From Micropterix aruncella (lineage: Eukaryota > Arthropoda > Insecta > Lepidoptera > Micropterigidae): 64,000 nt of DNA. The translations under genes were made by a program, and so were the position numbers. The stretch covers positions 310,001 to 374,000 of the forward strand of contig OX155964.1 of NCBI GenBank assembly GCA_944548615.1. Direction: 5' to 3'. Position 1 is the first letter of the stretch. Each line of letters starts with the position of its first letter. The notes beneath the pieces were generated by a model. That model did not search any database. It worked only from the letters and a program-made list of their open reading frames with translations, and was not told where the DNA came from. Shown here one piece after another: positions 49,801-58,140 of the stretch.

Positions 49801-52007
49801 AAAATACAAAGACATAAAAACTAGAAAAATAAAAAACAACAGAAATAATGAGAAAACATAGAGAATCAGCAATTCAATAACAAAAATATATGAAAACTAG
49901 AAAAATAGAAAGCATCCAAAGAGTTCTACATAAACTACATTTAATAAGGATCAAACTATCGATCAACAATCAAGAAATAGAAAAATGCATCGACTCTCTA
50001 AAGAACAAAAAATCAACTGGTCTTGATGACATACCTGTTAGCGTAATTAAAATCCATAAACGTGTACTGGCACCTTGTCTAACATATCTTTACAATTTAA
50101 GCTTTTCAGAGGGAATATTTCCAGATTGTCATAAAGTAGCCAAGATTACACCGATATATAAAAAAGGGCGATCCCACGAGCGTAGAAAATTATTGACCCG
50201 TAGCCCTACTGAGCATTTTCTCAAAAATTTTGGAGGTCATCGAAAAACGACTAAATGGTTTCCTTGAAAAATTTGGGGTCATTTCGGACAGTCAATATGG
50301 ATTTCGGACAAAAAAAAAATCTACACAGGATGCCGCGCTGTCTGCATGTTTCATGATTGAGCGATGGTGCGATACATCCAAATAAAGTAAAACTGGAGCA
50401 GATATTTAATATATATTTTTGACAATATATATGCAATATAGACAGAAGGAGGGGGGAGCGAAAAATATATTTTTTTGGATTCTGTTTCAAGTGGTGGCTG
50501 TTTTATTGGTTTTAATACACACCAGGTCTACTGTCCTAGAACTACTAGTTTATAAGTTTGAATATAAACAAGGAAGAATAAACCTGAACACAAAAGGGAA
50601 AAAAAGATAAATTCATTTACTAACGGTTCTCATCTAGGTACAAGGGTTTTTTTTATAAACAAGTGTGAATACAGACTCGTAAAGCCGCTCCCAGCCGATT
50701 TCACACAATCGCCGAACAAAAAGAGAAACTCCCCCGGAAACTTATTTTCGTGTGTTTGGGAACCGTGACAAGATGGTTACATCGCAGAACCAGGACATCC
50801 CGGAATAGAGGTAGCAAGGTTTCTTGCACTGCATGACCTTTAGGACATACAGTATGGTTCGAATTAATGTGAATACATCAAAATTTTCACAATTTTACTT
50901 TTTTTCCACAGTTGGCAACACTTTTATGTCAAGGTAGCAGCCATTTCGTTTTACTGTTCTGCCAGTCATTGAGTAATGACACATATCAAGCTAGACGCAT
51001 TGCATTTTTTATTTTTAAGAATTATGGTGGCTAGCTTTAACAATGTAGGTGGCTAGATTGATTATACTGTGATATTGTCTCATGTTGAGCAAAGAGGGCC
51101 ACAGGTCGAGGGATATTGTAACAGAACCTATCACAGTGATTTTGTAATCTGCATAGTCTCTGCTCAGTTTTCAAGATGGATTCTGTCCCTGATGCTGTGG
51201 CAGTCCCGTATTTTGTACAGGAATCTGAGGGTAGAGAATCCTCACATCGGAGAAAATAGCAAGGTTTCAGGCCGCAGAAATTAAAGTCGTTTGGCACACG
51301 GCATTCCATTATTGCAATTGGTATTACTGCATTATAGGAACCTGTTCTACATTTTAGATTTTTTTATGTCGCCTAACTATATTCACCCCGCTGATTCCGA
51401 AGCGTGAAACCGACACATTTCGGTAGGTTAAGTTAGTTTTTTTATTTAAATAATACATAAACACCCATAAGGCGGTAGGTTTAAGTTAGTTTTTTTAAAC
51501 AATCTTAAAAACTGAGCAAAAAAGAACGTTTCTTTGTATGTAAATTTGTTCTTTTTAATTCGAAATATTGCATGTCCGAGGCGCTTTTATATCACCTTTA
51601 TCATTACAATAATCGAATCTAGTACCTAGTGTTTTCTTTATTTTTGTTTTTTGAGAAAGGTTCCTATAATGCATATATTTCCCTATTCCCTACAATCGCC
51701 AATAATTCATTCACATCTTATTTACACCAAAATGTAATTTTACTTACAATTGAAAAACCCTTTCCCATGCGGACTTTATGGCTAGGTTGTAGCGTCCTCT
51801 GCCTGCATACATTAAGTCGCCCTGTTGCTTAATAAGATGCAATAATAAACCCTGCGGGTAATGAAAAAAAAGCGAATTAAAAATAAAAGTTAGGTTATGT
51901 TTATACATTGTATCACGTTTATTACTTGCCTTTTCAGCGTCCTCCCATTTTGCAAACTTCGCCCTCGTCATCTTTTCTACGGTATACGGAAAATACGGTT
52001 GCTCCAT
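40553..52007 (-). CDS. Myb/SANT-like DNA-binding protein with C-terminal coiled coil, 5 exons
   Basis: Exons on the minus strand: 52007-51930, 51851-51748, 47274-47097, 47010-46918, 40897-40553; 798 nt giving 265 residues and a stop. The start is the first ATG of exon 1 (MEQPYFPYTVEKMT). The N-terminal half is a Myb/SANT-like three-helix domain: WEDAEKGLLLHLIKQQ, IKSAWERVFQ, FNSYNSRPRSLIELKNQWKK followed by LKMLYKEA, resembling MSANTD3/fibrinogen-silencer-type domains. A middle acidic, serine-rich part (SSDDDKEND) precedes a glutamine/lysine-rich coiled coil that ends the protein (EYKQRLQQQKELHELR.. KLQQEILLKKL). This layout suggests a sequence-specific regulator that dimerises; many such insect proteins are themselves transposon-derived. 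Every junction keeps frame, so the gene looks intact despite 4.5- and 6.0-kb introns full of transposons. Intron 1 is a 78-nt GC-AG intron. Confidence 0.85.
41024..41800 (+). pseudogene. mariner-type transposase, N-terminal half
   Basis: It reads MEHSLEQRYAIKFFFHLGKT, ASETLVKKAYKDL, YTDGRETIED, RSGRPSLSGLDKNLTKVQNL, then VCAKLVPKVLSDEQKQRRVD across frameshifts, and FLDKVITGDES, a TGA for tryptophan, VFQYDPETKR. This is the DNA-binding domain and the first catalytic aspartate of a mariner-family transposase. The sequence breaks off after about 41760, before the second aspartate. A possible left end (TATGTCTGTAAAGTAACGAG) lies near 41021. Confidence 0.8.
42000..42440 (+). pseudogene. Jockey-type LINE RT C-terminal scrap
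   Basis: Readable pieces are KMPEEQEL.., GDLIETYKILTHYYDVPALK and NIYKFNVHKSSRSQQ, like the copies at 19700 and 22700. It ends in an (AAT)n run at 42440-42460. No intact frame. Confidence 0.7.
42565..43090 (-). mobile_element. restriction-endonuclease LINE fragment, split by a MITE
   Basis: The reverse complement of 42640-42711 and of 42958-43070 matches consecutive parts of copy 1 around 15060-15210. The break is exactly at the TTAA MITE. Left of it, GGCAGCTCCGTTTGTATTTATT at 42573-42593 is the 3' terminus in the plus orientation, so this locus is rearranged. Confidence 0.7.
42712..42957. mobile_element. TTAA-flanked MITE (family 3, copy 1)
   Basis: TTAA, CCCGGTAACTCCC .. GCGAGAGGAGGGG, TTAA; 246 bp. 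It shares its inner 190 bp with 47779-48110 (TATGTCAAATTTCAATGCGA, GATCCGTATAGTGGTTTACA). In uninterrupted copies of the host LINE the target region near 15155 reads ATTTGAATG. Confidence 0.85.
43245..44110 (-). pseudogene. Jockey/Daphne-type LINE 3' end
   Basis: The minus-strand frame 44022-43708 reads MTLYAAYIYQNIMYTRKN.., IHSHNTRNKEDLRHFKVRLS, KVRNSFICQSYLFYNKLPLH, like the C-termini at 28248 and 37608. The 3' UTR extends to an A-rich tail (AAAATAAAAAAATAAAAAA) near 43250. Confidence 0.8.
44125..44705 (+). mobile_element. LTR-like repeat with TATA box (copy 2)
   Basis: It starts GTAACGGCCCTTAAGTACCG, has CCTATATAAACCGGC at 44290, AATAAA near 44625, and ends near AATTTGGAGTCTAGTGAGG. This is the only uninterrupted copy and the best one for defining the ends. 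Confidence 0.6.
44706..45179. other. gene-free intron sequence
   Basis: No supported gene. GAAGGGTTGCCAAAATGTACTA at 45087 resembles 46662, so part is repeat-derived. Confidence 0.4.
45180..46640 (+). pseudogene. R1-type LINE RNase H to 3' end, split by another insertion
   Basis: First part (45180-45600): NIYTNKIQG, SIFQAELYAIIECADINL, SDRKAALIALASNTINSKLV, then VPGHAGIEGKE after a stop in place of the preceding tryptophan, ADELAKTGAKGTLYGPE; these are the RNase H motifs. Second part (46131-46640): WNNTPGLNHSKALIKAYDRK, LTGNCGLIKHMFNLKLRD, CRLCQEAEETPQHFMCKC, the knuckle, and FLNDTRLSAEL before the 3' tail. The 0.5 kb between them is a foreign insertion. Confidence 0.85.
45601..46130 (+). 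mobile_element. truncated retroelement 3' end with (AAAT)n tail
   Basis: T-rich, non-coding sequence ending in about seven AAAT units at 46102-46130, inserted in the R1 copy. In the uninterrupted copy at 56700-56730 (minus strand) the flanking parts are only a few bases apart. Family not identified. Confidence 0.6.
46918..47010 (-). CDS. Myb/SANT gene exon 4
   Basis: 93 bp, 31 codons; acceptor TTTCAG, donor AAA|GTATGT. It encodes SQGVGRVMPECSQPEQFSNF then RKSPGSSNVSK, a linker without known motifs. Supported mainly by splice sites and frame. Confidence 0.7.
47097..47274 (-). CDS. Myb/SANT gene exon 3
   Basis: 178 bp; acceptor TTTTAG, donor GAG|GTAACT. It completes the domain (FNSYNSRPRSLIELKNQWKK, LKMLYKEADC) and continues VIEIEPVELTEHKYDIAE. 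The 4.5-kb intron before it holds the piggyBac relic and a LINE fragment. Confidence 0.88.
47779..48110. mobile_element. TTAA-flanked MITE (family 3, copy 2), nested
   Basis: TTAA, CCCGACAAATGAAAGG .. GCGAGGAGAGGGG, TTAA; 332 bp. It is longer than the copy at 42712-42957 because of a different left third. Confidence 0.8.
48120..48332 (-). pseudogene. cysteine-rich scrap, possibly piggyBac transposase C-terminus
   Basis: MKTCKVCLYTNKSNTGYKCM, KCSDPISLECSMK.. has C-x2-C ... C-x2-C ... C spacing like the C-terminal cysteine-rich domain of piggyBac transposases. It sits inside the TTAA-bounded element, which supports the idea. Too short to be sure. Confidence 0.4.
48600..49410. other. gene-free intron sequence
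   Basis: No supported gene; two short open frames (48795, 48865) lack motifs. Confidence 0.4.
49411..49462 (+). repeat. G-rich purine tract
   Basis: GAGGGGGTGGAGGTAAAGAG followed by GGGGTGAGGGGAGGAAAGG and AGGGGG: at least four G runs of four or more on one strand, so a quadruplex or triplex could form. Confidence 0.7.
49625..50395 (+). pseudogene. Jockey-type LINE RT N-terminal fragment (inverted partner of 55220-56080)
   Basis: An A-rich leader is followed by an open frame (49890-50270): IEKCIDSLKNKKSTGLDDIP, VSVIKIHKRVLAPCLTYLYN, LSFSEGIFPDCHKVAKITPI, YKKGRS, the opening of a reverse transcriptase. A frame break near 50230 precedes QYGFRTKKKSTQDAALSACF. Nearly the same sequence lies inverted at 55220-56080. 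Confidence 0.82.
50396..51747. other. gene-free stretch in Myb/SANT intron 2
   Basis: No supported gene. A 73-codon open frame at 51161-51250 region (MDSVPDAVAVPYFVQESEGR..) has no motif I recognise. Confidence 0.4.
51748..51851 (-). CDS. Myb/SANT gene exon 2
   Basis: 104 bp; acceptor ACCCGCAG, donor CAATT|GTAAGT. It encodes GLLLHLIKQQGDLMYAGRGR, YNLAIKSAWERVFQ plus two bases of a leucine codon; holds the central tryptophan of the domain. Confidence 0.85.
51930..52007 (-). CDS. Myb/SANT gene exon 1
   Basis: 26 codons from ATG to ..WEDAEK. The donor is AAG|GCAAGT, a GC donor with otherwise ideal context. Using the nearby GT (CAA|GTAATA) would put exon 2 out of frame and reach a stop within a few codons. 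Confidence 0.82.
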
Positions 52008-52261
52008 TGCCCCTCAATGAATTGATTAGCATTAAATAAAATGGCGAGAAAGCCAACGAATAAACGGCTGTCATTCAAATAAAGCGGGAGAAACCGATAA
52101 AGCCAATAGCAAAGACAATAGCAGATGGTGAGCAGATGACAATCTGACAGATCCTAACCAAACTGACACATCCCTTGGCGGAAGCGTCGTTTGTATAATG
52201 CCCTCTTTACACGTTGGCCAATGCTTGGCAGCATCGCTGCAGCCAGTCGTTAAGGGCTTGC

Positions 52262-52328
52262 TAGACGGTCAAAATTGCTCGTCAAGCACGTGAATTTTCC
52301 GTGCTTGACAAGCAATTTCGACCGTCTA
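52262..52328. repeat. 29-bp hairpin upstream of the Myb/SANT gene
   Basis: TAGACGGTCAAAATTGCTCG then TCAAGCACG, a 9-base loop, and CGTGCTTGACAAGCAATTTC then GACCGTCTA; a 29-bp stem with about two mismatches. GCTTGACAAGC-like words recur through 52195-52440. It lies 255 bases upstream of the ATG, on the promoter side. Confidence 0.8.
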
Positions 52329-52754
52329 TAAACTAAGCTTGATGGCTTGAAAAGTAAACTACGTGCTGTGGACAATGCTTTATATTTTTGCAATGCTTGT
52401 CAAGCCTTGATTGACGGTCTAGCTAGAGGAATGCTTTTCAAGCAACTCACATCCAGTGGTATCGAACCTTCTGTATTTCTATTGATACGGGGTCTGTCCT
52501 ACCAAAATAAAGAAATGTATCGATTTTTTCACGATTTCTAAGAATACGAGGAAATTTAAGATTATATTAAAGAAATTTCAAGATACTTAGGTTTTGAGAA
52601 ATTCGCCGACCTTCGCACGCGCATAACGCTGACTAAAGGCGTTCGTCGAGACGTACCCCTCTGCTCACTTCCCTCGCATCCCATCCCCGCAATCCCCTGT
52701 CGCTTGAGAGTGCGTCTACTGTTCTCTCGGTATACTGTGACCTGTTTGTATCGC

Positions 52755-53550
52755 GGTAAGGCGTTGGCTCCTTACGGGCGTGTGGCGTAACTATTTATTT
52801 TATTTTATTTATTTATTTTATTTCAAACATAATGATAAAACACATAAAAAAGGCCATACCAAGTAATGGTGCGAAACATTCACATGACCATGCTCAGCGC
52901 ATATTCAACTAGGCCGAATATAGCCTGTATCTGGGCATACGACTTATTTTCTGATTTGGGTGGAGACGCCTAACTGACGTAGGTACTCATATATGTAGAT
53001 ACATATACACATACACACATACATATACATACATAGAAAACATATAAATATAACAATCTAGATATATTATTATTCTTTTGCATTATATTACAATATGTAT
53101 CTTATATCATATTATATAGTATACCTAATAGTAAAGTTATGCAGAAATGTTTTTATTAAAGATATGACTTGCAGAAGTTCGGTCTCTGTCCTTGAACGAC
53201 CAATGTCATAAAGAAGCCATTTTTTTATATTTTTTTTGAATAAAATGGTATTTTCTATTTATTTTATTTTGTCATCAAGACGGTTGAATATTTCCGGTGC
53301 TATATGGTTGAATTGTCTTTGGGCAAATGAAGAATTAACTTGGAAAACGGCATAATTCAGACCTGCAGATGCCCTTGTAGTTCGGTGTTGCTGGCTTCGT
53401 GGTCGTTTATCTGAGGTCGTTTATCTCAACTAGACGGTGGATTGTTTTTGTGCCAAGTTTTCTACGCTCACCTTACGGGGGACAGAACGATCTAATATAG
53501 TTAAAACTTCCTGAGGTGACGGGTTCGCCCGTTGTAGTTGACAGTTCTAG
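52755..53550 (-). mobile_element. GC-rich 0.67-kb element, partial, split by a LINE
   Basis: 52755-52789 (CGCGGTAAGGCGTTGGCTCC) and 53430-53550 (TTCTACGCTCACCTTACGG, GACGGGTTCGCCCGTTGTAG, TTGACA) are parts of the element in reverse orientation. The piece between is a LINE insertion. Confidence 0.7.
52790..53428 (-). pseudogene. Jockey-type LINE 3' end, inserted
   Basis: Minus-strand reading gives LNYAVFQVNSSFAQRQFN and HIAPEIFNRLDDKIK, the extreme C-terminus of a Jockey-type reverse transcriptase, then a 3' UTR with CA-rich microsatellite sequence at 52975-53040 and an A-rich tail near 52795. Confidence 0.65.
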
Positions 53551-54090
53551 TTGCCGCATCGTAGTACGGCGTAGAACAATCTAATACGCTATACAATCAA
53601 TGGTACCGAGGACGATACCTAAATAAACATATGGAATAAAATCCGAACGTCATGTTGTCGCATCGCAAAATCAAGTCATAAACTTAGAATAAATACAAAG
53701 ACAAAGAATGATGTGATGATTGCTGAGGACAAACACTATCGTATTCTAGGTGCCTATACGTAGGTAGCGAGCGGTAGGTTAGTCGGCGAGTACTAAAGTA
53801 GTTATTAGTATCTACAAACATAGTGTGTATGCACTTCACACAAAGCGTCACTTCTTAATAATCGGTTACTACGGATCATAACAGGCGACACAAATACATT
53901 ATTTTTAATGCATATCTATATACTTGTTTGTTCGTGCTCTTTGCTCTATGGAGGCTACGAGGTGTTAAGGAGGGGTACCACCCTAACACCGCATCGCATA
54001 ATCAAATTAAAAGCTATTATTACAAACATTTTAATTAAATGATATACGTATAGTTAGATAAGAGTCTAAAGTTTAATGTGAGTTAAGTGT
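53551..54090. other. gene-free stretch
   Basis: No gene or classifiable element seen. Confidence 0.4.
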
Positions 54091-54530
54091 TACATGCAGC
54101 GTTGGCCAAAAATATTAGACACCTATTAAAAGTCTAGTGATTTTAGAATATAGCTGAATTGTGAAACAAAAACACATATCATTTAAAATACTGCATTTTC
54201 TATTGATATTTTAATATTTTGTTGGGTCATCTTTGGACTTAATTGCACAAAAAAATATTTTCGGCAAACTCCTTACTAGCTTGCCGCTTTCTTACTTAGA
54301 AATCCCCTGTCATTCTCGTTTTAAACGTTTGTTGGTGTTTCTTTCGACGTTATTGAGTGATTCCGTATCTTACATTACACTTCGAAATACCCCATAGTAT
54401 TCTATTGGTTTGAGATCAGGAGACTGAGCTGGCCAGTTCAGAAAATTCGAATAATTTTCCCGAAAACAATTCATTGCCATCGCTGATTGGTCTTGCTAAA
54501 ATTTGGAATTTTCTATATTAGTGTCTCCGA
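54091..54530 (-). pseudogene. Tc1-like element, 3' part with one inverted end
   Basis: The minus strand reads NFLNWPAQSPDLKPIEYYG, the region before the last catalytic acid of Tc1 transposases (asparagine to lysine in DLNPIE). The end at 54091 is TACATGCAGCGTTGGCCAAA, AATATTAGACACC, like Tc1 termini. The other end is missing. Confidence 0.7.
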
Positions 54531-54562
54531 AAATTTAAGAAAATGATGATTGTATAGCAACT

Positions 54563-55052
54563 AGAGGTGTCGACTACGACGAGCGTGCTCGTCACCTCAG
54601 GAAGTTTTAACGATATTAGATCGTTCTGTCTCCAGTGAGGTGAGCGCAGAAGACTTGGGACAAAACAGTCCACAGTCTAGTTCAGCCACATCCCCGTAAG
54701 AAGCTAACGCCTTACCGCGAGATAACCAGATTAATCACCCAGCGGGCCGACACTCGCGCCCTTACTACTAGTTGCAACCAAATTACTCCGGTCTCCAGGT
54801 TTGAGGTCGCTTGCGCAGTGCTTTCCTCGCTTGCGCAGGACGTCCTTTATCCGGATTTCACCCGGAATCGGGTAGCCGATTGGTCGTTTCAAGAGCAGTC
54901 ACCGTAAGGTGAACGACTACCACCGCTCTATAGGAGACAGTTTACTGTTTCCAGACTCCCCCGGCTTTCGGTCAGAATACACAATCAATTGGCTGACACC
55001 GCACGGTGCGCAAACCATCCAGGAGGAATGAAGATTGACTCCTAGGGGAAAC
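54563..55052 (+). mobile_element. GC-rich 0.67-kb element, 3'-truncated copy
   Basis: It starts ACTAGAGGTGTCGACTACGA. The 5' hairpin is GACGAGCGTGCTCGTC instead of ACGGGC..GCCCGT of other copies, with both arms changed together. It runs to about GACTCCTAGGGGAAACTT and lacks the last 150 bp. Confidence 0.75.
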
Positions 55053-55061
55053 TTGCCCTGG

Positions 55062-55195
55062 CTGTATAGCAGTTTGAAATACATTTATGTACTTGGTGGC
55101 ATTCACACACAAGCATTTCGCCAAATCCATCGCCGCCATGCAACCCCAGACCATTATACTGGACCCTGCGTGTTTCACTGTGGGGACGACGTAGT
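55062..55195 (-). pseudogene. Tc1-like transposase scrap
   Basis: KHAGSSIMVWGCMAAMDLAK then KYINVFQTAIQP: the G-G-S-I-M-V-W-G-C segment between the first two catalytic acids of Tc1 transposases. It is fused to neighbouring elements on both sides. Confidence 0.75.
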
Positions 55196-55219
55196 CGGGA
55201 AGGTTTCTTAGCCCACCCT

Positions 55220-56080
55220 ACGCCCTTCATTCCCACTCCTCTAATTCCATAATGGTTTAGCTTGTCTACCAAGGTATTGATATTTATACAGTCGAATGCT
55301 TTGCTTAGATCGCAGAACTGTCCTGCTGAAATCATCTTCTTGTTTCGACTATTCTCAATCATGAAACATGCATACAGCGCGGCATCCTGTGTAGATTTTT
55401 TTTGTCCGGAATCCATATTGACTGACTGAAATGACCAAAAATTTTTCAAGGAAACCATTTAGTCGTTTTTCGGTGACCTTTTCCAAAATTTTTGAGAAAT
55501 TGCTCAGTAGGGCTACGGGTCGATAATTTTCTACGCTCGTGGGATCGCCCTTTTTTATATATCGGTGTAATCTTGGCTACTTTATGACAATCTGGAAATA
55601 TTCCCTCTGAAAAGCTTAAATTGTAAAGATATGTTTGACAAGGTGCCAGTACACGTTTATGGATTTTAATTACGCTAACAGGTATATCATCGAGACCAGT
55701 TGATTTTTTGTTTTTTGAAGAGTCGATGCATTTTTCTATTTCTGGATTGTTGATCGATAGTTTGATCCTTATTAAATGTAGTTTATGTAGAACTCTTTGG
55801 ATGCTTTCTATTTTTCTAGTTTTCATATATTTTCGTTATTAAATTGCTGATTCTCTATGTTTTTCATTATTTCTGTTTATTTTTATTTTTCTAGTTTTTA
55901 TGTCTTTGGTTTTTTGATTTTTATGTTTTTTTCAATATTAGTTTTTTATAGACTTTTTTATATTTTGAAATGTAATTTTATTTGTAGAAATACCATTTTT
56001 TTTTATATGTAATTTCTATACCCAGATCGGGTTTTTGAAAATAATTTTTTCTTATTCTATTCTTCTTATTCTTCATTGTC
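55220..56080 (-). pseudogene. Jockey-type LINE RT N-terminal fragment (inverted partner of 49625-50395)
   Basis: The frames 55826-55446 and 55458-55230 read IEKCIDSSKNKKSTGLDDIP, FSEGIFPDCHKVAKITPIYK, then QDAALYACFMIENSRNKK, FCDLSKAFDCININTLVDKL, NHYGIRGV. It extends further into the RT than its partner and has the same A-rich leader (T-rich on the plus strand, 55850-56080). Confidence 0.82.
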
Positions 56081-56164
56081 ACACTAAGAGTAGGCTTTCG
56101 TTCCAAAGACATGCTGTGGCATTAAGTAGTAGACTAAACTAGGCTGAAGTCAAAGGCTGCAAAA

Positions 56165-56985
56165 CGCCTCGGCCAGATTTTGTTTCCATATTATTATTAT
56201 TTTTAATTTGTTGTGTAGGGCTTTTCTGAGGTCTTTATGAGCCTTGTAACACTGCGACCATTGCTAATCTATTGTGTTCGCCACCTGCTATATTTCTGCA
56301 CTAAGCCTCGTGTCATTTAAAAACCGTAACAGGCTTTAGGCGCCAGATTGTTTTAAATCCTCAGGTTGGAGGTAACGACCACCCAAATGGGTGCATCTTT
56401 TACGCATCAGGATCCACAATCGCACATGAGGTGCAGGGGAGTTTCCTCTGCCCCTTAGCAGAACCTGCACATGTTCGTGTCCCGGAGCTTGAGGTTGTAC
56501 ATGTGTTTGTTCAGGCCACAATGCCCCGTAAGCGCCCTCACCAGTATGCATAGCTTGTTCCTATTTAACGATAATGCCTCACGGGCAGTCTTACGGTCGT
56601 AAGCCTTAATTAGCGCTTTGGAATGATTCAACCCTGACGTGTTGGTCCAGTGGTTGACGGATTGTTCTAAGCATATTTTTTTGAGCATTAGGTTTGCAAG
56701 GCTTTTTGGTACGCCACATCAAGGTCTAGGGCCGTATAACGTTCCCTTTGCTCCCGTCCTAGCAAGTTCGTCGGCTTCATTTCACTCGATTCCTGCATGG
56801 CCGGGAACCCATCTAGAATTACTCTCTCCTTTTCGCCCAGGAAATTCAGTAGTGTTACCCAGTTTTGCACCAGCTTTGAATTAATTGTATTCGAGGCTAG
56901 TGCCATGAGAGCTGCCTTGCTATCCGAGTGGATATTCCACATTAAACCTAGAAGCCAGGTTTCCCCGTTTTTTACAAACATTCCA
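56165..56985 (-). pseudogene. R1-type LINE RNase H to 3' end
   Basis: Minus strand: HSDSKAALMALASNTINSKL, VTLLNFLGEKERVIL, the GFPAMQESSEMKPTNLLGRE region in a shifted frame, VNHWTNTSGLNHSKALIKAY, LTGHCGLNKHMYNLKLRDTN, MCRFC. It is the uninterrupted version of the elements at 45180-46640 and 12868-14305. Two or more frameshifts. Confidence 0.82.
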
Positions 56986-58140
56986 TCTTAGATATGGCCC
57001 CACCTTAGGTAACTTTATTTTGCTAAATTCATCCTAAAAATAGTTAGAAACCAAAAATCAACGATCGCTTGGCAAATTACTGTAGAGCATAGACGCTCTA
57101 ATTTTTATCTTTGCCTATACTTTTAGAGGCAGCTAACTTAGCCGTAGCTGCTTGGAATGGTTTAATCAGAATATGTGGTCAGAGTTAGACTTAAATGTAT
57201 AAAAACATCAATTTTATGTTTTTTACATATTTATTACATTTATTATAGTTTTAGGAATGCGACTCTTTCTTCCGGTTTTTATGATTATTTTAATACTTCT
57301 ATATTATTCTTTTTTACCAATTTTCATTTATTATTATTTGGTATGATTATTACCTACTCTATATTTTAGGAATTATGATTATTTAAATACTATCTTTGTA
57401 CATACTTTTTCATTATTATGTTTATGGTTAAACATTTTATCTTTCCAGTTTTACTTTGATTGATCAGCTAATAGTGATTAATAACAACTATTATATAAGG
57501 TGTTATAAATTCTTTTTAATTTACTATGTTCTTTTATTTACTTAGTTTTAATTGAGGTTATACCCATATTTATTAAAAAAAATATGTCCACCTTAGATCA
57601 GGCTAGTTAGGTGACATTAAAATAGACTCACTGGCCCCAGTTTTTGGCACATCACGTTAAAAAAATGCGCACTTTAGTTCAAGGCTTAAAGCAGCGCCAT
57701 TGTTAAATCTGTCTGTTTTCTCTCTCAACTTCAAAGTTCACTCAAGTGACTCACTCTGATTCCGTTAAATCCTTTACTTACGCAAAAACACACGCGGCGT
57801 CCAGAAAAACAGTTTTCCTTTTGTCAAACTTATGACGTTTCTCATCGACAAAAGTTACCTACCTTATTTAATTACACCTGCATTATCTTCAATAATGAAG
57901 TACAATACACGTTATTATTTTCTGTGCCTCGATGGTAATATATAAATAAATAAATGGAAATAATAATGTATAAACTAAAGACAGTGTTCCAGTTCTTGAG
58001 ATTTTCAGAAACTGTGGATGGCAATAAGAAAGAAGATGTCTTATCTCCCATCTTATTATTTATCCAAATCATAATTTTAATTAGGCGACCTAAAGACGCT
58101 ATTCGATCCCAATTTCCCATTGTCATATTCTGAATTTCTG
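56986..58140. other. gene-free AT-rich stretch
   Basis: No supported gene. Small open frames at 57175 and 57872 are compositionally AT-driven and have no motifs. Confidence 0.4.

Noticed and set aside
51037..51309. 90-codon cysteine-containing open frame on the minus strand
   Set aside because: Cysteine spacing fits no known finger and the plus strand has an equally open frame; no second copy or splice support.
57872..58126. 84-codon frame upstream of the Jockey LINE
   Set aside because: Low-complexity, no start context, no family resemblance.
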